A stretch of DNA of 40,415 nucleotides, taken from positions 64,824-105,238 of the forward strand of contig DDEQ01000037.1 of NCBI GenBank assembly GCA_002336105.1, written 5' to 3'. The translations under genes were made by a program, and so were the position numbers. Source of the DNA: Chthonomonas sp. UBA1950. Its GTDB lineage: Bacteria; Armatimonadota; Fimbriimonadia; Fimbriimonadales; Fimbriimonadaceae. Of the stretch, positions 14,799-22,970 are shown piece after piece. Under the pieces are notes generated by a model, which did not search any database, was not told the origin of the DNA, and worked only from the letters and a program-made list of their open reading frames with translations. Position 1 is the first letter of the stretch, and each line of letters starts with the position of its first letter.

Positions 14799-16309
14799 TG
14801 GCTGGAGAACGTCCAACCTGTCTACAACTTACGGGGATCGGTAAACGATTCCCGGGAGTTGTTGCCCTCGCTGGCGTTGATTTTGATCTTCGTCAAGGAG
14901 AAATTCACGCTCTGCTCGGCGAGAACGGTGCCGGTAAGAGCACTCTCATCAAGGTCATGACCGGTGTGTACACCGCGGACGATGGAACCGTCGACCTGAA
15001 CGGAAAGCAATACGCTTTTAAGACTCCACAAGAAGCTGTTAACGCAGGCATCAGCACGGTTTACCAAGAAGTAAACCTGCTGCCAAACCTCTCGATTGCT
15101 GAGAATATCTGTCTCGGTCGAGAGGCAAAGGGCGCATTCGGAATCAAGTGGAATGATGTTCGCGCGAGAGCAGTCAAAGCGTTAGCAAGGCTTGACCTGA
15201 AGCTAGATGTGAAGGCTCCTTTGAGCAGCTTGAGCATCGCCTTGCAGCAGATGGTCGCGATTGCTCGTGCCCTCGATGTTTCGGCAAAGGTTTTAGTGCT
15301 CGATGAACCTACTTCGAGCTTGGATGCACACGAGGTAGAGCAACTTTTTGCCACCATGCGCAAACTACGTGAAGAAGGTCTTGGCATCATTTTTGTGACT
15401 CACTTTCTTGACCAGGTTTACGCAGTTTCAGATCGAATCACGATTCTGCGAAACGGTCAAAAGATCGGAGTGTGGAACGCGAGCGAGTTGCCGCGCCTTG
15501 AGCTTGTTTCGCAAATGATTGGCCGTGACGCTGCCGTCCTTGAATCGCAGGGAACCGCCAGCCTCACGACCGAGACTTCAACGCCGTTCCTTACTTTTGA
15601 AGGTGTCGGGCGGAAGGGGGCAATCGAAGGTGTTCAACTGAATATCGGCCCCGGACAGGTGATGGGTTTCGCGGGCTTGCTAGGATCTGGACGGTCGGAA
15701 ACCGTACGTTTGATCTTCGGCGCAGATACAAAAGACTCCGGCAACTTTCTGCTCGATGGTCGAACCATCCAACGATTCAATCAGCGAAAGGCGATCTTAA
15801 GTGGCATCGGACTCTGCCCTGAAGACAGAAAGAAGGAAGGCGTCTTCCCAGAGTTATCGATCCGTGAAAACATCCTGGTGGTTTATCAGGCAAAACGTGG
15901 CTGGCTACGGAAGCTGAGCCTACCGAAGCAGAAACAGATGGCGGGTGCGCTCGCGAAAGACCTCGGCGTGCATCCACCTGATATCGAGCGTCCAATCCAG
16001 TTTCTGAGTGGAGGAAACCAACAGAAAGCTTTGTTGGCTCGTTGGATGGCGGTTGAACCTAGGCTGCTTCTCCTCGATGAGCCAACTCGTGGAATTGACG
16101 TTGGTGCGAAGTTTGAAATTATGTCTCTTGTGAGTAAACAACGAGAAGAAGGCAGATCGTTCGTGTTTGTCTCTTCTGAGCTTACTGAGGTCGTTCGAAC
16201 TTGCCAGTCAGTGCTAGTGATGCGAGATCGAAAAGCCATCAAAACGCTAACCGGTAAAGAGATTACTGAAGACTCGATTATTCACGCCATCGCGGAGGAT
16301 AGCAAGTGA
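14798..16309 (+). CDS. ytfR: ABC importer ATPase, YtfR/RbsA type (two nucleotide-binding domains)
   Basis: This 503-residue duplicated ATPase energises the CUT2 importer. The first domain has Walker A GENGAGKST (about residue 42), Q-loop YQEVNLLPN and Walker B VLVLDEPTSSLD. The second domain has a degenerate Walker A (GLLGSGRSET), CPEDRKKEGVFPELSIREN, signature FLSGGNQQKALLARWM and Walker B LLLLDEPTRGIDVG. A degenerate second site is normal for RbsA, MglA and YtfR. The length is typical. The start codon overlaps the upstream stop (TGATG at 14796-14800) and the stop overlaps the next GTG, so the subunits are translationally coupled. Confidence 0.93.
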   Translation: MAGERPTCLQLTGIGKRFPGVVALAGVDFDLRQGEIHALLGENGAGKSTLIKVMTGVYTADDGTVDLNGKQYAFKTPQEAVNAGISTVYQEVNLLPNLSIAENICLGREAKGAFGIKWNDVRARAVKALARLDLKLDVKAPLSSLSIALQQMVAIARALDVSAKVLVLDEPTSSLDAHEVEQLFATMRKLREEGLGIIFVTHFLDQVYAVSDRITILRNGQKIGVWNASELPRLELVSQMIGRDAAVLESQGTASLTTETSTPFLTFEGVGRKGAIEGVQLNIGPGQVMGFAGLLGSGRSETVRLIFGADTKDSGNFLLDGRTIQRFNQRKAILSGIGLCPEDRKKEGVFPELSIRENILVVYQAKRGWLRKLSLPKQKQMAGALAKDLGVHPPDIERPIQFLSGGNQQKALLARWMAVEPRLLLLDEPTRGIDVGAKFEIMSLVSKQREEGRSFVFVSSELTEVVRTCQSVLVMRDRKAIKTLTGKEITEDSIIHAIAEDSK

Positions 16310-17340
16310 AAAAGCTACCGCCGTGGGGTTGGGCTGTTATCGTTCTTTTGCTTGTCTTGCTGTTTAACCTCGTCAAGACTCCAGGCTTTTTCGAATTCCA
16401 TGTTCGCGACGGGCGAATCTACGGCAGTCTAATCGATATTCTCAACCGGGCAACCCCAGTTCTCTTGCTCTCGCTTGGAATGACCTTGGTGATTGCAACG
16501 GGAGGCGTCGATCTTTCCGTGGGTGCCGTGATGGCGATGACAGGCGCTACAGCGGCATGCTTGATCGCTCAACCAACAAACAGTCCGCTGTCTTCGATTA
16601 ACGTCCACCAGTCGATTCCACAGATCATCGTGATCTCGTTGTTTGTGGCCCTCCTCTGCGGAACATTTAACGGAATGTTGGTTTCTTGGCTGGGTCTGCA
16701 ACCGATTGTCGCAACGTTGCTCCTCATGGTGGCGGGGCGAGGCATAGCTCAGTTGCTCTCCAATGGGCAGATCATTACATTCCAGTTCCCAGCGTTCCAA
16801 GCAATCGGTAATGGTGGCACGTTAGGGCTACCTAATCCGATGTGGATCGGTGTCATCGTAGCCTGTTTGTTCGGCTTGCTCGTTCGAGGCACTGCTCTAG
16901 GGCTCTTTGTTTCGGCGGTCGGAAGCAACCCCATAGCTGCGAAGAACTCTGGAATCAATCCGGGCAGGGTGAAGATGGTGGCCTATGTACTGACCGCGCT
17001 TTGTGCAGGAATCGCGGGAATCATCGGCACTGCCGATATTCAAGCGGCGGACGCGACCAACGCGGGTTTGAACCTAGAGCTGGACGCGATTCTGGCAGTC
17101 AGCGTTGGTGGAACGTTCTCGAACTCCGGGCGATTCTCAATCTTCGGTTCGGTCGTAGGCGCCATTCTCATGCAGACACTCACGACGACGATTTTGACTC
17201 GCGGGGTTTCTGCCGACGCTACGCTCATTATCAAGGCTATTGTCGTGGTTACGGTCTGTTTACTGCAGTCTCCTGAATTTAGAAACTTATTCTCGAAGCT
17301 AGGATCGTTTGTTCCGAAAAAGAGCGGAGGAGTAGCATGA
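16306..17340 (+). CDS. ytfT: ABC importer permease, YtfT type
   Basis: This 344-residue inner-membrane permease belongs to the CUT2 branched-chain-type permease fold (BPD_transp_2). It starts on GTG 16306, overlapping the ATPase stop (GTGA). About eight to ten hydrophobic segments are visible. The family core segment TPVLLLSLGMTLVIATGGVD followed by LSVGAVMAMTGA is near residues 45-75, and the EAA-like cytoplasmic loop lies around GSNPIAAKNSGINPGRVKM. It pairs with the second permease encoded by the next gene, making a heterodimeric membrane channel as in E. coli YtfT-YjfF. The stop overlaps the next ATG (ATGA at 17337-17340). Confidence 0.9.
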   Translation: MKKLPPWGWAVIVLLLVLLFNLVKTPGFFEFHVRDGRIYGSLIDILNRATPVLLLSLGMTLVIATGGVDLSVGAVMAMTGATAACLIAQPTNSPLSSINVHQSIPQIIVISLFVALLCGTFNGMLVSWLGLQPIVATLLLMVAGRGIAQLLSNGQIITFQFPAFQAIGNGGTLGLPNPMWIGVIVACLFGLLVRGTALGLFVSAVGSNPIAAKNSGINPGRVKMVAYVLTALCAGIAGIIGTADIQAADATNAGLNLELDAILAVSVGGTFSNSGRFSIFGSVVGAILMQTLTTTILTRGVSADATLIIKAIVVVTVCLLQSPEFRNLFSKLGSFVPKKSGGVA

Positions 17341-18317
17341 GCCGAGCAAACCTGCAAGCCAAGCTGCCGGTCATGATCACGGCGGTCGTTTTCCTGGCAC
17401 TTTATCTCGGAGCTGGACTTCACTTCGACAACTTTTTAACGTTACGGGTGTTCTTCAATCAGTTCTCGACGAACTCATTTTTGGGGATTGTCGCCGTTGG
17501 AATGACGTTCGTGATTTTGACGGGCGGTATCGATCTGAGCGTTGGCTCGATGATCGGCTGCACCAGCATCATGGCGGCTTCGCTCATGAAATTCCATCAT
17601 GTGCATCCGCTTGTTGGGCTTGGTATTCCGCTTCTATTCGGAATTCTGATTGGATATACGCAAGGTGTCTTGGTGGCAAAATTTAGTCTGCCGCCGTTCC
17701 TTGTCACCCTTGCCGGATTGTTCTTCTGTCGTGGTGTGGCTCTCTTTATCAGTCAAGAAACGCTCAACATCGAGGACGAATTCTTCAAGAAAAGTCTGTC
17801 GGAAGTGTCGTTCCATATCACCGATAAGGCAACGGTCTCTGTCCCTTCGATCATTTTCATTCTGGTGGTAGCGGTTGGAATGTTTGTATCGCTTCGCACT
17901 CCTTTCGGAAGAAATGTGTTTGCGATCGGAGGCAATAGGCAATCTGCTGAACTGATGGGTTTGCCAGTACGAAAAACTTTGATCGGTGTTTACACGCTGT
18001 CCGGGTTTTTGGGAGCGCTTGGTGGTGCCGTCTTCACGATCTTTACGAGTTCAGGTAACGCTACTTCGGCAACTGGACTAGAGCTTGACGCCATTGCTGC
18101 AGCTGTCATTGGTGGCACTTTGCTCAGCGGTGGCTACGGATCAGTGTTTGGTACGTTGCTAGGCGTTGGCATTCTTGGTGTCGTTCAAACGGCGATTGCC
18201 TTTGACGGCAATTTGAACTCATGGTGGACGAAGATTGTTATCGGAGCGTTGCTCATGGCGTTCATGCTCGTCCAAAAGGGAATCGAGCGCGCGGCAACTA
18301 GAAAGGTAACCGTGTAA
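17337..18317 (+). CDS. yjfF: ABC importer permease, YjfF type
   Basis: The second CUT2 permease subunit, 326 residues with multiple hydrophobic segments. The core signature FLGIVAVGMTFVILTGGIDL then SVGSMIG is near residues 46-75, and the cytoplasmic coupling loop is RNVFAIGGNRQSAELMGLPVRK. Its middle segment (FFCRGVALFISQETLNIEDEF) resembles YjfF. It completes a four-gene YtfQRT-YjfF-like importer, the only sugar-type ABC system in the window. The stop is 10 bp before the first catabolic gene, inside the same apparent transcript. Confidence 0.9.
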   Translation: MSRANLQAKLPVMITAVVFLALYLGAGLHFDNFLTLRVFFNQFSTNSFLGIVAVGMTFVILTGGIDLSVGSMIGCTSIMAASLMKFHHVHPLVGLGIPLLFGILIGYTQGVLVAKFSLPPFLVTLAGLFFCRGVALFISQETLNIEDEFFKKSLSEVSFHITDKATVSVPSIIFILVVAVGMFVSLRTPFGRNVFAIGGNRQSAELMGLPVRKTLIGVYTLSGFLGALGGAVFTIFTSSGNATSATGLELDAIAAAVIGGTLLSGGYGSVFGTLLGVGILGVVQTAIAFDGNLNSWWTKIVIGALLMAFMLVQKGIERAATRKVTV

Positions 18318-18327
18318 AAATAGGGGA

Positions 18328-19227
18328 ATGCAGTTTGAGTGGAAAGGCGTATTCCCCGCCGTTACAACCCAATTTCATCAAGATCTCAGCCTCGATCTAG
18401 ACCTGACCGCTAAACACCTTCAAGTCTTATTGGACTCAGGCGTTACCGGCTTCGTGATGTTGGGTTCCCTAGGAGAAAATGTCTCACTTTCGAGAGACGA
18501 GAAGAGAGCCGTCCTGAAATGCGCGCTAGAAGTCGCTAACGGGAAGATCCCGGTTGTGAGTGGCGTTGCTGAGTTTAGTGGACACGATGCGGCAACGTTT
18601 TCCAAAGAAGTCGAGCAACTCGGCGTCAACGGATTGATGGTGATGCCTGCGATGTCATTCCGACCAGATAAGGAAGAGATCAAGGCGCACTATTTGACGG
18701 TCGCTAAGGCAACTGGGTTGCCGGTGATGATCTATAACAACCCGATTAGCTATCACGCTGATGTCACCCCGGAGATTCTTGTTGAGCTTGCGGAGCAACC
18801 GAACTTGGTCGCCATAAAAGAATCATGTGGAGACACTCGTCGAATCACCGACATCATCAACACCGTCGGCGACCGTTACGCTTTGTTTGGTGGCGTGGAC
18901 GACCTTATTCTTGAAGCCACAATGCTTGGTGCTGTAGGTTGGGTAGCTGGCGTTGGCCTCGCCTTTCCAAAAGAGAACCAGTATCTTTGGGATCTCATGA
19001 TGGCAGGTAAGTGGGCAGAGGCGGTCGAGATTTACCGCTGGTTCTCCCCCCTGCTTCACCTCGATATTGGAACTAAGTTCGTCCAGAAGATTAAGCTCTG
19101 TTTGCAGGAAGTTGGACTCGGAACCGAGTATGTTCGATTGCCGCGCGTTCCACTGACAGGTGCCATTCGAGAAGAATCACTTGCTATCATTCGTGAAGGT
19201 ATCGAGAAGCGACCGACGATTGCTTAA
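18328..19227 (+). CDS. DHDPS-family lyase/deaminase, probable 1-pyrroline-4-hydroxy-2-carboxylate deaminase
   Basis: A 299-residue TIM-barrel protein of the dihydrodipicolinate synthase/N-acetylneuraminate lyase family. The Schiff-base lysine is K164 (LVAIKESCGD) and the partner tyrosine is Y136 (VMIYNNP); GSLGEN at residues 46-51 corresponds to the substrate-carboxylate loop. ATG 18328 follows a GGGGAA ribosome-binding site. The family includes several enzymes. Its position directly before a hydroxyproline epimerase, an FAD amino-acid oxidase and a 2-oxoglutarate semialdehyde dehydrogenase identifies it as the LhpC-type deaminase, which converts pyrroline-4-hydroxy-2-carboxylate to 2-oxoglutarate semialdehyde plus ammonia in the cytoplasm. 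True DHDPS is less likely, as no other lysine-pathway gene is near. Confidence 0.85.
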   Translation: MQFEWKGVFPAVTTQFHQDLSLDLDLTAKHLQVLLDSGVTGFVMLGSLGENVSLSRDEKRAVLKCALEVANGKIPVVSGVAEFSGHDAATFSKEVEQLGVNGLMVMPAMSFRPDKEEIKAHYLTVAKATGLPVMIYNNPISYHADVTPEILVELAEQPNLVAIKESCGDTRRITDIINTVGDRYALFGGVDDLILEATMLGAVGWVAGVGLAFPKENQYLWDLMMAGKWAEAVEIYRWFSPLLHLDIGTKFVQKIKLCLQEVGLGTEYVRLPRVPLTGAIREESLAIIREGIEKRPTIA

Positions 19228-19229
19228 CG

Positions 19230-20159
19230 ATGCGAATTCCTGCCATTGATTCACATACGGGCGGAGAGCCAACCCGTGTTGTCTTGCAAGGTGGAATTGA
19301 CCTGCAAGGCAATACGATGGCAGAACGGCGTCTTGACCTTGCTACCCGACTAGATCATCTTAGGTCGGGCATTGTTAATGAGCCAAGGGGCTCGGAGGTT
19401 CTCGTCGGCGCTGTTCTTACGCCACCGGTCGAACCCGATTCGATTTGTGGAGTTGTCTTTTTTAACACGGTCGGGTGCCTCGGCATGTGCGGCCACGGGA
19501 CGATTGGTGTCGTCGAGACTCTTCGACACCTTGGGCTTGTTCAGTCTGGGCAAATTCGAATTGATACACCAGTAGGGACCGTTGCAGCTCTACTTGAACC
19601 AACAGGCGACGTGACATTGACCAATGTTGAGAGTTATTGCTACAAGCAGGATGTCGAGGTTGAAGTGCCAGGAATGGGCTTGGTTCGGGGCGACATTGCC
19701 TATGGTGGAAACTGGTTCTTCTTGGTTCATGCTCCGAATTTCGACATCGGACTACATAACCGCGTCGCGCTCACAGAGACCACGCTAAAAATCCGGCGAG
19801 CGCTAGAAGAAAAGGGAATAACTGGCGAAAACGGTGCTGAAATCGATCATATCGAGCTTGGCGGTGAATCTGAAATCAATGATTCGCGCAATTTTGTGAT
19901 GTGTCCCGGCGGTGCATACGACCGTTCGCCATGCGGGACGGGAACGAGTGCGAAGTTGGCTTGCCTATTCGCTCATGGCGAACTTGAAGAAGGAGCTGAG
20001 TACCGACAAGAGAGCGTTACGGGTAGCGTTTTCAGAGGGCGAGTCGAAGCCTACGGTCGCGGGGTGATTCCGACGATTACGGGCCAAGCGCACATTACCG
20101 CCGAGATTACGCTGTTTTTCGATGAGTCCGACGACCTGAAATGGGGTCTGCCAGTATGA
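19230..20159 (+). CDS. 4-hydroxyproline 2-epimerase (proline racemase superfamily)
   Basis: This 309-residue enzyme would interconvert trans-4-hydroxy-L-proline and cis-4-hydroxy-D-proline, the first catabolic step. Both catalytic cysteines of the superfamily are present: C87 in GMCGHGTIG and C235 in RSPCGTGTSA. In trans-3-hydroxyproline dehydratases the first cysteine is kept and the second is replaced by threonine, so this protein is an epimerase or racemase. MRIPAIDSHTGGEPTRVV at the N-terminus is typical. Proline racemase is the main alternative, but the neighbouring genes form the D-hydroxyproline route. It begins 2 bp after the deaminase stop and ends overlapping the oxidase start. Confidence 0.9.
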   Translation: MRIPAIDSHTGGEPTRVVLQGGIDLQGNTMAERRLDLATRLDHLRSGIVNEPRGSEVLVGAVLTPPVEPDSICGVVFFNTVGCLGMCGHGTIGVVETLRHLGLVQSGQIRIDTPVGTVAALLEPTGDVTLTNVESYCYKQDVEVEVPGMGLVRGDIAYGGNWFFLVHAPNFDIGLHNRVALTETTLKIRRALEEKGITGENGAEIDHIELGGESEINDSRNFVMCPGGAYDRSPCGTGTSAKLACLFAHGELEEGAEYRQESVTGSVFRGRVEAYGRGVIPTITGQAHITAEITLFFDESDDLKWGLPV

Positions 20160-21394
20160 GAGTCGTAGTCATTGGTGGTGGCGTCGTCGGCCTGTGCTCT
20201 GCCTATTCGTTGGCTAAGCGAGGCTACGAAGTCGTCGTGCTTGAGTTGGACAAAAACCCAGGAACGGGATGTTCCACCGGCAATGGCGGAATCGTTACTC
20301 CGAGCCACTTTGTGCCTCTTGCGGCACCGGGCATGATGATGACCGGATTGAAAATGCTGATGAACCCAAAAAGTCCATTTGGATTCACAAGCATGTTTAG
20401 CCTGGAAACTCTGGGTTGGATCGCGAAGTTCACAAAGGCTTCGACCAAGAATCACGTAGAAAGATCGGCTCCGGTTCTTCGAGACCTCAACCTAGCGAGC
20501 AGAAGTCTATATGCCGACTTGGCTAAAGTGCTCGACATTGGCTATGAGCAGAATGGTTTGCTCATGTTGTGTCAGACCCAAGCGGCGCTCGATGAAGAGG
20601 CGCATTTAGCCGAGAAAGCTAAGCAGTTAGGCTTGCTCACCAAGGTTTTAGACGCCCAAGGTCTTGAGCAAAAAGAACCGGGCGTGAGATCAGCGGCCAT
20701 CGGCGGAGTGTGGTTCCGCGATGACGCGCATTTGACGCCGTTAGCCGTCATACATAGTTTGCGGGAGCGCCTAGCCAAGATGCATGTCGAAGTCCGAGAC
20801 GGTGTTGAAGTGCAGAGTTTCAATACCAAAAGCGGAGTCATTCATTCGGTAGCAACCACGGCTGGTAATGTCGGCGGCGACGAGTTTGTGCTTGCCGCAG
20901 GGGCATGGACTGGCATGCTTGCTCGTAAACTGAAACTAAAATTGCCAATGTTGTCGGGTAAAGGGTATGGCTTTACCGTTCCAAATGCACCGATCAAGCC
21001 GACCATGCCAGCCATTCTTGTCGAGGCTCGGGTGGCGGTTACGCCAATGTTAGATGGCGTTCGGTTTGTTGGCACTATGGAACTAGGCTCGCCCGACCAA
21101 AAGATCAACGAGGCTAGAGTTTCCGGCATCAAAGAGAGTGTCGCCTCGTTCTACCCATCGGTCTCTTCTGACCTTTTGGCGCAGCCGATTTGGAAAGGAA
21201 TGCGTCCATGTTCTCCTGACGGACTGCCATACTTGGGGAAGACTCGTGCCGCAGCAAACCTGACGATCGCTGCCGGACACGCAATGATGGGAATGAGTCT
21301 CGGCCCAATCTCAGGTGAAATCGTTACTCAACTCATCGCTGGAGAATCTCCAGCCATTGATCTTAAGCTTCTAAATCCAGATAGATATGCCTAA
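20156..21394 (+). CDS. FAD-dependent D-amino-acid oxidoreductase, probable D-hydroxyproline dehydrogenase
   Basis: A 412-residue DAO-fold flavoenzyme. The start is taken at ATG 20156, which overlaps the epimerase stop (ATGA) and places the dinucleotide-binding motif at once (MRVVVIGGGVVGLCSAYSLA, acidic residue at the end of the second strand in VVVLE). The C-terminal FAD-contact region is visible as PCSPDGLPYLGKTRAAANLTIAAGHAMMGMSLGPISGEIV. In context it would oxidise cis-4-hydroxy-D-proline to pyrroline-4-hydroxy-2-carboxylate. It resembles the single-subunit type known from Pseudomonas putida rather than the multi-subunit form of P. aeruginosa; no small subunit genes are present. It is probably membrane-associated and feeds electrons to the respiratory chain, as in related D-amino acid dehydrogenases (family knowledge). 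Confidence 0.86.
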   Translation: MRVVVIGGGVVGLCSAYSLAKRGYEVVVLELDKNPGTGCSTGNGGIVTPSHFVPLAAPGMMMTGLKMLMNPKSPFGFTSMFSLETLGWIAKFTKASTKNHVERSAPVLRDLNLASRSLYADLAKVLDIGYEQNGLLMLCQTQAALDEEAHLAEKAKQLGLLTKVLDAQGLEQKEPGVRSAAIGGVWFRDDAHLTPLAVIHSLRERLAKMHVEVRDGVEVQSFNTKSGVIHSVATTAGNVGGDEFVLAAGAWTGMLARKLKLKLPMLSGKGYGFTVPNAPIKPTMPAILVEARVAVTPMLDGVRFVGTMELGSPDQKINEARVSGIKESVASFYPSVSSDLLAQPIWKGMRPCSPDGLPYLGKTRAAANLTIAAGHAMMGMSLGPISGEIVTQLIAGESPAIDLKLLNPDRYA

Positions 21395-22967
21395 TTTTCC
21401 AATTTCAGGTTCAAACTACATTGCCGGAGAGACGTCGGCTTTGGTCGGCCAGACCTTCTTTTCAGTCAACGCGATCACGCAGGAGCAGATGGACCCCGCT
21501 TTCTCTGTCGCGACTCCAGCCGAAGTCGATTCGGCAGTTCAGTCTGCTACATTTGAAGGAGTCAGTCGAGATCAAAAGGCAGAATTGCTGGAAGCTATCG
21601 CCGCCGAAATCGAAGGAATTGGCGATGAGTTAATCGAACGCGCTCATGCGGAAACTGCGTTGCCAATAGCTCGATTGCAGGGCGAAAGAGGACGTACTTG
21701 TGGGCAGCTAAGAATGTTTGCTCAACTGGTGAAGGAAGGCTCATGGGTGGATGCTCGTATCGACACAGCGATTCCAGATCGCAAGCCGGTTCCCAAGCCT
21801 GATCTGCGACGAATGCTGTTGCCGATCGGTCCGGTTGTTGTCTTTGGTGCCTCCAACTTTCCGCTGGCATTCTCCGTGGCCGGTGGAGATACTGCAAGCG
21901 CTCTAGCGGCAGGTTGTCCCGTTATTGTCAAAGCACATCCTGCTCATCCCGGAACTTCTGAGCTGGTGGCTAAAGCCATCGTTCGAGCGATCAAGAGGCT
22001 GGGCCTTCCGGCGGGAATCTTTAGCATGGTTCATGGCGGTCCGACCGTCGGTCAGCAACTTGTGCAGCATCCGCTTGTTCGAGCAGTCGGGTTCACGGGG
22101 TCATTCACTGCGGGTAAAGCCTTGTTTGATCTAGCTGCCGCGAGAGAGGTTCCAATTCCCGTTTATTCCGAAATGGGAAGCGTTAACCCGGTCTACATGC
22201 TACCAGGTGCTTTGGCTTCAAAAGCAGAAGCACTTGGCACCGCTTATGCTGATTCGCTCACGATGGGGGTTGGCCAGTTTTGTACCAATCCAGGAATCGT
22301 CGTGGGTATCCAGAGCGAGGGATTTGAGGCGTTCCTCTCGGCGGCAGCAACTAGGCTGTCAGGAATTGCTCCGGGGACCGCGCTGTACCAAGGCATTTAC
22401 GAAAGGCATGAAGCAGTCTTGGCTGAACGACGCCAAGACAATCGGCTTGCCCCAGTTTTCGATGGGGAGCCTAAACCGCAGGTCGTTCAGGCCAGCCTGT
22501 TCAAAGTATCTGCTTCCGAATTCTTGAAGTCAAAAGACCTTCGTGAAGAGCTTTTTGGTCCAGCCGGTCTCGCAGTCGTTTGCGAAAGCGAAGCGGAGCT
22601 TGTCGTGGTAGCCAAGAGCTTTGATGGCCAGCTAACAACGACCTACCATTCGACTAGTGAGGATTTGCCGTTGGTCAAGCGGCTATTACCCATTCTGACT
22701 TCGTATGCCGGTCGAGTGCTATCAGGAGGATTTCCGACGGGCGTCGAAGTTTGTCCTTCGATGCAACACGGCGGGCCTTTCCCGGCTACAACCGATGGCC
22801 GGACCACGAGTGTGGGAATGGCAGCTATCTATCGATTTGTCAGACCTGTTGCTTTCCAAGATCTAGAAGAAAGTCTTCTCCCAGATGAACTGAAGAGCGG
22901 TAATCCTCTTAGAATCATGAGACTGGTCAATAGCGAGTATTCGAGAGAATCGGTTGAGGGAGTTTAA
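21387..22967 (+). CDS. 2-oxoglutarate semialdehyde (2,5-dioxovalerate) dehydrogenase
   Basis: The 526-residue NAD(P)-dependent aldehyde dehydrogenase would oxidise 2-oxoglutarate semialdehyde to 2-oxoglutarate, the last pathway step. The catalytic cysteine is C299 (GQFCTNPG) and the general base is E262 in SEMGSVNPVY; the 'GS.NP' form in place of the usual GGK is characteristic of this subfamily. The cofactor region reads PIGPVVVFGASNFPLAFSVA then GGDTASALAAGCPVIVKAHP, also typical. The length (about 525) is longer than common aldehyde dehydrogenases and fits the subfamily. It overlaps the oxidase stop by 8 bp. The same reaction ends the glucarate and L-arabinose oxidative routes, but no gene of those routes is in the window. 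Confidence 0.92.
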   Translation: MPNFPISGSNYIAGETSALVGQTFFSVNAITQEQMDPAFSVATPAEVDSAVQSATFEGVSRDQKAELLEAIAAEIEGIGDELIERAHAETALPIARLQGERGRTCGQLRMFAQLVKEGSWVDARIDTAIPDRKPVPKPDLRRMLLPIGPVVVFGASNFPLAFSVAGGDTASALAAGCPVIVKAHPAHPGTSELVAKAIVRAIKRLGLPAGIFSMVHGGPTVGQQLVQHPLVRAVGFTGSFTAGKALFDLAAAREVPIPVYSEMGSVNPVYMLPGALASKAEALGTAYADSLTMGVGQFCTNPGIVVGIQSEGFEAFLSAAATRLSGIAPGTALYQGIYERHEAVLAERRQDNRLAPVFDGEPKPQVVQASLFKVSASEFLKSKDLREELFGPAGLAVVCESEAELVVVAKSFDGQLTTTYHSTSEDLPLVKRLLPILTSYAGRVLSGGFPTGVEVCPSMQHGGPFPATTDGRTTSVGMAAIYRFVRPVAFQDLEESLLPDELKSGNPLRIMRLVNSEYSRESVEGV

Positions 22968-22970
22968 GAG

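Noticed and set aside
18328..19227. True dihydrodipicolinate synthase (DapA)
   Set aside because: The fold is shared, but the operon context is hydroxyproline breakdown and no lysine-pathway neighbour exists.
19230..20159. trans-3-hydroxyproline dehydratase
   Set aside because: That enzyme has threonine in place of the second catalytic cysteine; here C235 is present in SPCGTGT.
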